Assembly: GCA_947564465.1 (NCBI GenBank)
Contig: CANOCV010000023.1
Location: 1-45,958 of the forward strand
Origin: an uncultured Roseburia sp.
Lineage (GTDB): Bacteria > Bacillota > Clostridia > Lachnospirales > Lachnospiraceae
Length of the DNA: 45,958 nucleotides
Direction: 5' to 3'
Position 1 is the stretch's first letter. Each line of letters begins with the position of its first letter. Below the pieces are notes generated by a model that was given only the letters and a program-made list of their open reading frames with translations, was not told the origin of the DNA and ran no database searches. Shown piece by piece: positions 24,128-32,399 of the stretch. The position numbers and the translations under genes are program-made.

Positions 24128-24943
24128 TTGATAACAGATGAAGAATTTGTAAGAATTACAGTATACATGAAGCAAAATTACGGCATTGATCTGAGTCAGA
24201 AAAAGGTGATTGTGAACGGACGGCTTGAGAAGCGCGTTAAGGCAGGCGGCTGGAAGAATTTTAATGAATTTATGGATGACGTAGAGAGCGGCAAGTCTGA
24301 CGAGGCGAAAAAGCTGCTGGTAAACCAGCTGACAACAAACCATACATATTTTATGAGAGAATTTGAACATTTTGACTACTTCAAGCAAGTGGTGCTGCCG
24401 TGGCTCAGGGTAAAAGAGAGCGGTAAAAAGGATTTGCGTATCTGGTGCGGCGCGGCGTCAACGGGTGAGGAGCCGTATATGATCGCGATGGTTTTGGCGG
24501 ATTTTTTCGGATTGGAGCACGATCAGTGGGATACAAAGGTTCTGGCGACGGACATATCCACGAAGGTTTTGCAGAAAGCGGTAGAGGGAATATATAATGC
24601 GGAGCAGCTTCAGAACCTTCCGCAGCAATGGAAAAGACACTTTTTTTCGAAAATGCCGGGCGGAGAGCAGTATAAGGTAAAAGACGTGCTGAAAAACGAA
24701 GTTATTTTCCGCCAATTTAACTTGATGAACCCTTTTCCGTTTAAAAGAAAAATGCATACTATATTTTTGAGGAATGTTATGATATACTTTGATGATAGGA
24801 CGAAGCATGAGCTGCTTCGGAAAATATATGATATCTTAGAACCAGGAGGTTATCTTTTTATAGGGACGACGGAGACCCTTGATCGGAATGAGGTGCCATT
24901 CCAGATTATTCAGCCGTCAATATTTAGAAAGAAGGAAGGATGA
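24128..24943 (+). CDS. cheR: Chemotaxis protein methyltransferase CheR
   Basis: About 271 aa. It methylates glutamates on the cytoplasmic helices of chemoreceptors using SAM. The N-terminal helical domain (EEFVRITVYMKQNYGIDLSQ) is followed by NHTYFMREFEHF, the SAM loop IWCGAASTGEEPYMIAM, ATDISTKVLQKA and RNVMIYFD. The start is unusual: the ATG at 24119 touches its GGAGG, while a TTG at 24128 has ideal spacing (9 nt) and gives the typical MITDEEF start. No extra C-terminal domain. Confidence 0.93.
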   Translation: MITDEEFVRITVYMKQNYGIDLSQKKVIVNGRLEKRVKAGGWKNFNEFMDDVESGKSDEAKKLLVNQLTTNHTYFMREFEHFDYFKQVVLPWLRVKESGKKDLRIWCGAASTGEEPYMIAMVLADFFGLEHDQWDTKVLATDISTKVLQKAVEGIYNAEQLQNLPQQWKRHFFSKMPGGEQYKVKDVLKNEVIFRQFNLMNPFPFKRKMHTIFLRNVMIYFDDRTKHELLRKIYDILEPGGYLFIGTTETLDRNEVPFQIIQPSIFRKKEG

Positions 24944-24950
24944 TAAATGT

Positions 24951-25979
24951 ATGCGTCCGATAAGGGTTTTAATAGTAGAAGATTCCATAGTGTTTCGGGA
25001 ATTACTGGTGCAGAATCTGAATAAGGATCCGGCAATACAGGTTGTAGCGACAGCAAAGGATCCGTTTGAGGCAAGGGATGCTATTTTGGAATATAAGCCG
25101 GATGTTATGACATTGGATGTGGAGCTTCCGAGAATGAGCGGGATAGAATTTCTGCGAAAGCTGATGCCGCAGTATCCGCTTCCGGTTGTAGTAATCAGTT
25201 CATTGAGTGATAAGGTGTTTGACGCTTTAAATGCGGGGGCGGTGGATTTTGTGGCAAAGCCTGCGGTGAAGAGCCGGCCTCAGCTGGAGGACTTTATCAG
25301 GAATGAGCTTTTGGTAAAAATTAAGATTGCGTCTACGGCGAGAATCAGTAACATTAAGAAGACGGTTATGATGCAGGGACAGCATCAGCTTGCCGTGAAA
25401 GGAAATAATTTGCTTGTGGCAATCGGAGCGTCTACGGGAGGCACAGAGGCAATTTTTGCTGTGGCAAAAGAGCTTGGAACAGACATACCGGGAATTGTTG
25501 TGGTGCAGCATATGCCGGCCGGATTTACCGAGATGTATGCAAAGAGACTCAATGATCAGTGCCGTATTCAGGTGAAGGAGGCTAAAACCGGGGATCGGGT
25601 TATGCCGGGAACGATGTTGATTGCTCCGGGAGGAGATATGCATATGCATCTCGTCAAGGTAAATGGAGTTTATCAGGTGGAATGCAAACATGGACCGAAG
25701 GTAAATGGACATTGCCCGTCGGTGGATGTGTTGTTTGATTCTGTTGCAAAGGTGGCCGGTTCCGATGCGGTGGGCATCATTTTAACCGGAATGGGAGGTG
25801 ACGGTGCAAAAGGCCTGCTGGCTATGCGGCAGGCAGGCGCAAGGACCATCGGGCAGGATGAGTCGACCTGCGTAGTGTATGGGATGCCAAAAGTGGCTTA
25901 TGACTTGGGCGCCGTGGAATATCAGGAAAAATTATCCGATATACCGAATAGGACATACGCACTACTAAATAAAATATAA
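24951..25979 (+). CDS. cheB: Chemotaxis methylesterase/response regulator CheB
   Basis: About 342 aa. It removes receptor methyl groups and deamidates glutamines. Receiver domain residues 1-125 with Asp56 (VMTLDVELPRMSG) and a KPA lysine. The esterase triad is Ser161 (GASTGG), His187 (VVQHMPAGFT) and Asp284 (MGGDGAKG). The start is placed at ATG 24951 (MRPIRVLIVEDS), just past the cheR stop; upstream in-frame codons lie inside cheR. Together with cheR it gives the array a full adaptation module. Confidence 0.95.
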   Translation: MRPIRVLIVEDSIVFRELLVQNLNKDPAIQVVATAKDPFEARDAILEYKPDVMTLDVELPRMSGIEFLRKLMPQYPLPVVVISSLSDKVFDALNAGAVDFVAKPAVKSRPQLEDFIRNELLVKIKIASTARISNIKKTVMMQGQHQLAVKGNNLLVAIGASTGGTEAIFAVAKELGTDIPGIVVVQHMPAGFTEMYAKRLNDQCRIQVKEAKTGDRVMPGTMLIAPGGDMHMHLVKVNGVYQVECKHGPKVNGHCPSVDVLFDSVAKVAGSDAVGIILTGMGGDGAKGLLAMRQAGARTIGQDESTCVVYGMPKVAYDLGAVEYQEKLSDIPNRTYALLNKI

Positions 25980-25991
25980 AGGAGAAAGGAC

Positions 25992-26384
25992 ATGAAGATT
26001 CTACTGGCAGAAGATGATTTTGTAACAAGGAAATTTATGATGAATTTCCTGGCAAAGTACGGTGAATGTGATGTGACCGTGGACGGAATGGAAGCGGTTG
26101 ACGCATTCATGATGGCTTTGGAGGACGGGGAACCCTATGATTTGGTGTGTCTTGATATTATGATGCCGGTTATGGACGGGTATCAGGCGCTTATGGGGAT
26201 TCGAAATCTGGAAAAGGAAAGGAATGTTCCGCAGGATAAGGCGGTGAAAATTATTATGACCACAGCCTTGAATGAAGAGGGAAATGTCAAAATGGCGTTT
26301 GAACTTGGGTGTACCGTATATTCCGGTAAGCCGATTGATCAGGGACGGTTTGAACAGGCACTGAAAAAACTGAATCTGATTTGA
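25992..26384 (+). CDS. cheY: CheY-like single-domain response regulator
   Basis: 130 aa, receiver domain only: acidic Glu7-Asp8-Asp9, phospho-acceptor Asp55 (LVCLDIMMPVMDG), Thr in IIMTTA, and Lys in SGKPI. It has no output domain, so it signals by protein contact, to a motor or another target. GGAGAAAGG precedes the ATG. The exact partner is unknown because no fliM or other motor gene is in view. Confidence 0.88.
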   Translation: MKILLAEDDFVTRKFMMNFLAKYGECDVTVDGMEAVDAFMMALEDGEPYDLVCLDIMMPVMDGYQALMGIRNLEKERNVPQDKAVKIIMTTALNEEGNVKMAFELGCTVYSGKPIDQGRFEQALKKLNLI

Positions 26385-26425
26385 CCAAAGAACAATTTAG
26401 AATATGCAGAAAAAAGGAGAAGAAT

Positions 26426-28561
26426 ATGGCTGAGGAATTTAATACAGACGGCATGCTGGACATGTATCTGTTTGAGAATGAACAACTGCTTGAACAGCTT
26501 CAGGAGCGGGTTCTGGAACAGAAGGATGCGGAATGCTTTGATGAAGACAGCATAAATGAGATATTCAGAACGATGCATACCATTAAAGGCTCCTCAGGTA
26601 TTATGATGTTTGATAACATAACAGCCGTGTCGCATAAGCTTGAGGATATCTTTTACTATCTAAGAGAATCCCATCCTGAAAATGTACCGCATTTGGAGTT
26701 GGTAGAGCATGTGCTGGAGGTGGAAGATTTTATTTCCAGTGAAATGGAAAAGATTCGAAACGGCGACCCGGTGGACGGGGATGCCAGCGATATTATAGCG
26801 AATCTCGACAAATTTTTAAATTTAATTAAGGGCGATGTGAAGAAGAAAGGGGAAGAACCCCCGGAGAATGTGCATGAAGAGCCAAAGCAGTTTTATATCG
26901 CGCCGGTGGCGGGCAGCGACAGCCATTTTTATAAAATTCACATTACGTTCTTTCCGGAGACGGAGATGTCGAATGTTCATGCGTACAAGAGTGTTTATGC
27001 ATTGAAAGAGATTGCGGAAGATTTGTTGTACTCTCCGGAGGATATTATTTCGGATGAGAGCAGTGCGGAGACAATCTTAAAAGAAGGTTTTCGGCTTTTA
27101 TTACAAACAAAGAAAAGTGAGGAAGAGGTCCGCGAGATTATAGGTATTGGCTATGATATCAAGCAGGTTGATATTTTTGAATGTAAGGCAGATGAATTCC
27201 TTAGGGGATTTGATTTCGGCGATTCGGATGTTCAGATTGATTTGGAATCCAGTGTAGAGGATATTGAGGCGCGGGCATCGGAGCAGGAGGAAAGCCAAAA
27301 GCCTAAGGGGCAGATGGCGCCGGGAGATTTTGTCGTCAAATCAAAAGAACCCGGAAAACCTAAAAAGCTTGCAAAAGAAAAAGGAAAGACAGAAAAAGCT
27401 TCGTTTATCAGTGTAAATATAAGCAAAATGGATCAGCTTATGGATTTGATTGGAGAACTTGTAATTGCGGAGTCTGTGGTATTGCAGAATCCGGATTTAA
27501 AGGTGCCGGGGCTTAATCTGAACAGCTTTAATAAGGCGGCTGCCCAGCTTTCAAAGATTTCTACTGATTTGCAGAATGTCATAATGTCTATGCGGATGGT
27601 TCCGCTGACGAATACCTTCCAGAAGATGAACAGGATCGTCTTTGATGTATCCAGAAAGCTTGGGAAAAATATTGAATTTGAGATGAACGGAGAGCAGACA
27701 GAGGTTGATAAGAATATTATTGAGCATATCTCCGACCCGTTGATGCATCTGGTACGAAATGCTGTGGATCATGGAATTGAGACAAATGAAGAGCGCGCAG
27801 AAAGCGGCAAAAAAGAAAAAGGCAAGGTTACACTGTCGGCTAAGACAGAAGCGGGCAAGGTGTGGATCAGTGTCACGGACAACGGAAAAGGACTTGACCG
27901 TGCGAAGATTTTGGAGAAGGCAAGGAAGCAGGGATTGTTAGACGAGGATAAGCCGGAAACAGCCTATACGAACAAAGAAGTGTATCAGTTTATTACGTTG
28001 CCGGGATTTTCTACGAATGAACAGATTACGGAATATTCGGGAAGAGGCGTAGGCATGGATGTTGTGGTACAGAATATTCAGTCTATCGGCGGATCGCTTG
28101 ATATCGAGAGCACACCGGGCCTTGGCAGTACCATGAGTCTGAAGATTCCGCTGACCCTTGCGATTATTGACGGTATTGTGATGGAGACGGGAACCTCTTC
28201 TTTTGTGCTGGAGGCCGGTGTGATTAAAGAATTTGTCAGCGTAAAGGAAGATATGATGATTCATGAGCCGGGCGGAGATGAGTTCGTCATGATACGCGGC
28301 GAGTGTTTCCCGGTACTTCGGCTTGGAAGATGGTATGGCTTGGAGGATTATAAAGAATCTGTGGAAGACGGAATGATGCTGATCCTTGAGGTGGAGGATA
28401 AGAAGATATGTCTTTTTGTCGATAAGCTGATCGGGCAGCAGGAAATTGTCGTGAAGCCGATTCCGTCATATATCAAGAAAGTAAAAGGTTTGTCTGGTTG
28501 TACGCAGCTTGGCGACGGAAGTATAGCTTTGATTCTAGATCCTGGTGGATTGTTGGAATAA
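26426..28561 (+). CDS. cheA: Chemotaxis histidine kinase CheA
   Basis: 711 aa. P1 Hpt domain at residues 1-105 with His51 (RTMHTIKGSSGIM). A P2-like region at about 165-285 (FYKIHITFFPETEM), then a lysine-rich linker, the P3 dimerisation helices (ISKMDQLMDLIGELVIAESVV), the P4 ATPase (HLVRNAVDHGIE, VTDNGKGLD, GRGVGMDVV) and P5 CheW-like domain to the end. It autophosphorylates in receptor arrays and passes phosphate to CheY and CheB, and possibly to the REC-HD-GYP proteins of this locus. The start MAEEFNTDG at 26426 follows AAAGGAG; the open frame upstream overlaps cheY. Confidence 0.96.
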   Translation: MAEEFNTDGMLDMYLFENEQLLEQLQERVLEQKDAECFDEDSINEIFRTMHTIKGSSGIMMFDNITAVSHKLEDIFYYLRESHPENVPHLELVEHVLEVEDFISSEMEKIRNGDPVDGDASDIIANLDKFLNLIKGDVKKKGEEPPENVHEEPKQFYIAPVAGSDSHFYKIHITFFPETEMSNVHAYKSVYALKEIAEDLLYSPEDIISDESSAETILKEGFRLLLQTKKSEEEVREIIGIGYDIKQVDIFECKADEFLRGFDFGDSDVQIDLESSVEDIEARASEQEESQKPKGQMAPGDFVVKSKEPGKPKKLAKEKGKTEKASFISVNISKMDQLMDLIGELVIAESVVLQNPDLKVPGLNLNSFNKAAAQLSKISTDLQNVIMSMRMVPLTNTFQKMNRIVFDVSRKLGKNIEFEMNGEQTEVDKNIIEHISDPLMHLVRNAVDHGIETNEERAESGKKEKGKVTLSAKTEAGKVWISVTDNGKGLDRAKILEKARKQGLLDEDKPETAYTNKEVYQFITLPGFSTNEQITEYSGRGVGMDVVVQNIQSIGGSLDIESTPGLGSTMSLKIPLTLAIIDGIVMETGTSSFVLEAGVIKEFVSVKEDMMIHEPGGDEFVMIRGECFPVLRLGRWYGLEDYKESVEDGMMLILEVEDKKICLFVDKLIGQQEIVVKPIPSYIKKVKGLSGCTQLGDGSIALILDPGGLLE

Positions 28562-28588
28562 AATTATAGAAAGGAACGGGATATACTT

Positions 28589-29134
28589 ATGGGTGAGAAA
28601 AGCGATTTGAAGAAAAAGACAAAAAAAACCCAGGCTGCTTCAAATGAGCATGATTCGCAGAAAGGTAAGTACATGACCTTTAAGTCAGGCAATGAATGTT
28701 TTGGGCTGAAGATACAGTATGTGAATGAAATTATCCAATTTCAAGCTGTGACTGCAGTGCCTGAGACGGATGATTATATTAAGGGTCTGATTAACCTTCG
28801 TGGAAAGGTCATTCCGGTTATCGACGTAAGGCTGCGATTTAACCAGGAGCCGTTTGAGTATAACGACAGAACCTGCATTATGGTCATTAACGTGAAGTCT
28901 ACTGTGGTGGGGCTTGTCATAGATAAAATCGCAGAAGTAGTTGAAATTAAGGAAGAAAATATACTTCCTCCGCCAACTATGGGACGTGTTGATAAGATGC
29001 ATCATAAATATGTATATGGCATCGGTAAGGTTGGCGATTCTGTAAAATTACTTTTAGATCCCGATAAACTTTTGAATGACGAAGATTTATCGGTTGCTGA
29101 GTTGGCGAATGATTCAAATATTGATGAAGAATGA
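28589..29134 (+). CDS. cheW: Chemotaxis coupling protein CheW
   Basis: 181 aa. After a charged disordered head ([20 protein letters not shown]) it is a CheW SH3-like domain: [39 protein letters not shown] and [15 protein letters not shown]. It links CheA to receptors. The acidic tail (residues 160-181) is longer than usual. The last codons overlap the sequence carrying the RBS of the receptor gene. Confidence 0.95.
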   Translation: MGEKSDLKKKTKKTQAASNEHDSQKGKYMTFKSGNECFGLKIQYVNEIIQFQAVTAVPETDDYIKGLINLRGKVIPVIDVRLRFNQEPFEYNDRTCIMVINVKSTVVGLVIDKIAEVVEIKEENILPPPTMGRVDKMHHKYVYGIGKVGDSVKLLLDPDKLLNDEDLSVAELANDSNIDEE

Positions 29135-29145
29135 GAGGTATGAAC

Positions 29146-30483
29146 ATGAAAAACATGAAGATGAAAACAAAAATGATTTTGGGCTTTGCGATTCCGATTA
29201 TAATCACAATTGTAAATATAGTGATCGGTGACTTGACGACCAAAGGAGCGATTAATGCAGAAAATGCAGAAATATTTGCAAAGAATGCCACTCTTTTTAC
29301 CACGGGTCTCGCAGTCATATCTGTCGTAGTTACTGTTTTTATCGCGGCAGTTTTGATCAAGGCGATTGAGCGGTCGGTTGTACAGCTTTCCGATGCGGCG
29401 AAGGATATTGCAATGGGACGCGTTGATATTGAGTTGGTAAAATATAATAATGATGAATTTGGTGAGCTTGTGGACGCCTATAACAAAGTAATTGACAATA
29501 TCAAATATCAGTCAAAAATTGCGGAAGAGGTTGCAGGCGGAAACCTTACAATTACGGTGAATCCGGCTTCTTCAGAAGATTTGTTAGGCAATTCTTTGAA
29601 AAAATTAGTAGAAGACAATCTTCATGCATTGACGAATATCAGTGACGCAGGTTCTCAGGTAACTATCAGTTCTTCACAGGTGGCAAGCGCAAGTCAGGCA
29701 TTGGCACAGGGTTCCACAGAGCAGGCAAGCGCGATTGAGCAGATTACGGCATCAATTGACGAGATTGCGGATAAGACGAAACAGAATGCAGAGCAGGCCA
29801 ATGAAGCTGCAAGCCTGGTCGTTCGGGCAATTGACGATGTAAAACAGGGAAACAAACAGATGGAGGATATGATGACTGCTATGCAGGATATCAATAAGTC
29901 ATCTGAGAGTATTTCTAAGATTATTAAAGTAATTGACGACATTGCTTTCCAGACCAATATTTTGGCTTTGAATGCGGCGGTTGAGGCTGCAAGAGCCGGT
30001 GAGGCAGGCAAAGGCTTTGCAGTCGTAGCAGAGGAGGTTAGAAGCCTTGCGGCAAAGAGTGCGGCGGCGGCAGCAGAGACAGCGGAATTGATAGAGGATT
30101 CTATTAATAAGGTTAGCTCAGGCTCACAGATTGTGGACGATACGGCAAAAGCATTGGAAACTATTACAAAGGTTGTTCAGGATAGCGAAGTGATTATCAA
30201 CGGAATCGCTGAATCTTCCAATTATCAGGCAACGGCAGTGGCACAGATTGAACAGGCGATTGCACAGGTTTCACAGGTGGTACAGACCAATTCCGCTACC
30301 AGCGAGCAGTGTGCGGCAGCCAGTGAGGAGCTTTCCAATCAGGCGTCGAGAATGCGTGATATGCTTTCTATTTATCATTTGGGTTCAGGAAATTTACCGT
30401 CTACGAGAGGCGCGTCACTTCCTTCTGTGACAAACGCGAACGAGCAGGTGATTTCTCTTGAGGATGATTTCGGAAAATATTAA
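29146..30483 (+). CDS. Methyl-accepting chemotaxis protein, minimal external domain
   Basis: About 445 aa. Two membrane helices ([20 protein letters not shown] and [18 protein letters not shown]) are separated by only about 25 residues, so there is no room for an external ligand-binding domain. A HAMP segment follows ([18 protein letters not shown]), then the helical signalling domain with the conserved tip [21 protein letters not shown] and adaptation helices. The C-terminus [10 protein letters not shown] lacks a CheR-docking pentapeptide. The start at 29146 has GAGAGG 7 nt upstream. It is the only receptor here and ends the operon. Confidence 0.93.
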   Translation: MKNMKMKTKMILGFAIPIIITIVNIVIGDLTTKGAINAENAEIFAKNATLFTTGLAVISVVVTVFIAAVLIKAIERSVVQLSDAAKDIAMGRVDIELVKYNNDEFGELVDAYNKVIDNIKYQSKIAEEVAGGNLTITVNPASSEDLLGNSLKKLVEDNLHALTNISDAGSQVTISSSQVASASQALAQGSTEQASAIEQITASIDEIADKTKQNAEQANEAASLVVRAIDDVKQGNKQMEDMMTAMQDINKSSESISKIIKVIDDIAFQTNILALNAAVEAARAGEAGKGFAVVAEEVRSLAAKSAAAAAETAELIEDSINKVSSGSQIVDDTAKALETITKVVQDSEVIINGIAESSNYQATAVAQIEQAIAQVSQVVQTNSATSEQCAAASEELSNQASRMRDMLSIYHLGSGNLPSTRGASLPSVTNANEQVISLEDDFGKY

Positions 30484-30509
30484 AGCAATGAATGAAAAGA
30501 AATTATACG

Positions 30510-30539
30510 GCACAGGGACGAAAGTTCCTGTGCTTTTTT
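30510..30539 (+). terminator. Terminator of the kinase-che operon
   Basis: A 10-bp stem GCACAGGGAC/GTTCCTGTGC closed by a GAAA tetraloop is followed by T6 (30534-30539). Confidence 0.9.
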
Positions 30540-30594
30540 GTCAAGTTGTGATATGATAGAAAAAGGAAAATATGACAGCAAAAGGAATTTTGAA

Positions 30595-31788
30595 ATGGAA
30601 GAAAAGCAGCGGATATTTTTAGAAAACATAAAGGCAGCGGATATCAGAAAAATAATCTGCAGTAACGCACACGGAGAAAATATAAAGTTCCGTAAAATTT
30701 ACATTCAGGCAAAAAAGAATGGATATCAGATTGAGAAATATACAGAAAAGCAGGTATTTCACGAAAATATTGCAGCGATAGATTTTAATGAGATTGTCAG
30801 AGATTATCTTGGCGCTTACCGGCAGATAGATATTTTTACGGGAGATGTACAGTATACGATGAGGCTTTCCAAAAAAGGAAAGATTTTGTATGGGGAGAAC
30901 CATCTAAAAAAGCAGGTTAGAGAACCGGAGAGCCATAACCGAAAGAAAAAATATCTGTTGGAGGAGGGGATGGTGATTGAACCTCTTGTTGACATGGGTA
31001 TTTTTACAAAGGAGGGCAAGGTTGTCCGTTCCATGTATGATAAATTCAAACAGATTAATCGTTTTCTAGAGATGATAGATGATGCGGTCAGGGAAAATGA
31101 AATGGAGCATTGCAGTATTGTGGACTTTGGCTGCGGAAAATCTTATCTTACGTTTATTGTCTATTACTATTTTACTTATGTGAAACAGATTCCGGTGACA
31201 ATCCTCGGACTTGATTTGAAGGAGGATGTGATAAGAAAGTGCAATGAAGCAGCCGGACGGTACGGTTATGACGGGCTGCGTTTTGAGCTTGGAGATATCA
31301 ACGGGTATCGGGCGGATTTTGACGTGGATATGGTATTAACGCTGCATGCCTGTGATACGGCGACAGATTATGCGCTTTACAATGCGGTAAGCTGGAGGGC
31401 AAAGATGATTTTTTGTGTGCCGTGCTGCCAGCATGAGCTAAACGGCCAGATGAAAAGCGAGGATTATTCTCTCCTTACGCGCTATGGGATTGTAAAGGAG
31501 CGTTTTGCGGCGTTGGCGACGGATGCGATTCGTGGGAATTTATTGGAATATTGCGGTTATAAGACGCAGCTGCTGGAATTTGTGGATTTGTCGCATACGC
31601 CGAAAAATATTTTGATTCGTGCGGTGAGAAAACCGATTGTGACAAGGGCGGTGAAAGAAAAGCGGCTTATGGAGGTAGAAAAGCTCATGGATGAGTTTGG
31701 GCTTTCTCCGAAGCTTTATAATCTTCTTGTGAAAAAAGAACATAAAGACGGCGGCAGAAAAAGAGCAGTGGATACAGAGGAGGAGTAG
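30595..31788 (+). CDS. Class I SAM-dependent methyltransferase (Methyltransf_32-like)
   Basis: About 397 aa. The SAM-binding signature is IVDFGCGKSYLTFIVYYYFT, followed by TILGLDLKEDVIRKCNEAA, and LTLHACDTATDYAL. A CCQHELN block comes after, as in Methyltransf_32 proteins. The N-terminal 140 residues are a basic domain (IRKIICSNAHGENIKFRKIY) that may bind RNA. The substrate is unknown. The start at 30595 (MEEKQR) has AAAGG 9 nt upstream; earlier in-frame codons reach back into the terminator. Confidence 0.8.
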   Translation: MEEKQRIFLENIKAADIRKIICSNAHGENIKFRKIYIQAKKNGYQIEKYTEKQVFHENIAAIDFNEIVRDYLGAYRQIDIFTGDVQYTMRLSKKGKILYGENHLKKQVREPESHNRKKKYLLEEGMVIEPLVDMGIFTKEGKVVRSMYDKFKQINRFLEMIDDAVRENEMEHCSIVDFGCGKSYLTFIVYYYFTYVKQIPVTILGLDLKEDVIRKCNEAAGRYGYDGLRFELGDINGYRADFDVDMVLTLHACDTATDYALYNAVSWRAKMIFCVPCCQHELNGQMKSEDYSLLTRYGIVKERFAALATDAIRGNLLEYCGYKTQLLEFVDLSHTPKNILIRAVRKPIVTRAVKEKRLMEVEKLMDEFGLSPKLYNLLVKKEHKDGGRKRAVDTEEE

Positions 31789-31791
31789 ATA

Positions 31792-32382
31792 ATGGCCGGA
31801 AAATATTACGCGGTAAAAAAAGGGAAAAAAGTGGGGATTTATCTTAACTGGGATGACTGCAAACGCATGGTGGACGGCTATTCCGGTGCGCAGTATAAAA
31901 GCTTTAAGACGAAGGAGGAGGCCAAGGCGTACCTTGACGGCGGAGGCAGCGCGCAGATTGAGCCGGATTGTCCCTATACGTTTGTGGACGGCTCTTACAA
32001 CATTGCGACAAAGATCTATGGATATGGCGGATTTCTTATGTATGACGGCAAGAAGGAGATTCTTCAGGGTATGGGGGAAGATGCGAAGATGGCGGAGATG
32101 CGCAATGTTGCGGGAGAGATTTTAGGCAGTATGGCGGCGGTGAAGCGGGCGTTGGAGCTTGGGCTGAAGGAGCTTGTCGTCTATTATGATTATATGGGAA
32201 TTGAAATGTGGGCTACGGGGAACTGGAAACGAAACAAGGCGGGGACAATCGCTTATTACGATTATATGCAGTCTGTGAGGGAGAAGATACGGCTTCATTT
32301 TGTGAAGGTAAAAGGGCATTCCGGCGTGGAAGGGAATGAAGAGGCGGATCGGCTTGCGAAGGAAGCAGTGGGAATTTTGTAG
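31792..32382 (+). CDS. Ribonuclease HI with viroplasmin-type N-terminal domain
   Basis: 196 aa. An N-terminal caulimovirus-viroplasmin/HBD domain (KYYAVKKGKKVGIYLNWDDC, residues 1-50) binds RNA:DNA hybrids. It is fused to RNase HI with the four acidic catalytic residues visible: Asp66 (FVDGSY), Glu109 (AGEI), Asp133 (YYDY) and Asp186 (NEEADRLAK). It removes RNA from hybrids. It sits 3 nt after the methyltransferase stop and just before addB, suggesting one transcript. Confidence 0.93.
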   Translation: MAGKYYAVKKGKKVGIYLNWDDCKRMVDGYSGAQYKSFKTKEEAKAYLDGGGSAQIEPDCPYTFVDGSYNIATKIYGYGGFLMYDGKKEILQGMGEDAKMAEMRNVAGEILGSMAAVKRALELGLKELVVYYDYMGIEMWATGNWKRNKAGTIAYYDYMQSVREKIRLHFVKVKGHSGVEGNEEADRLAKEAVGIL

Positions 32383-32399
32383 AATTTTCGGAGGAATTT

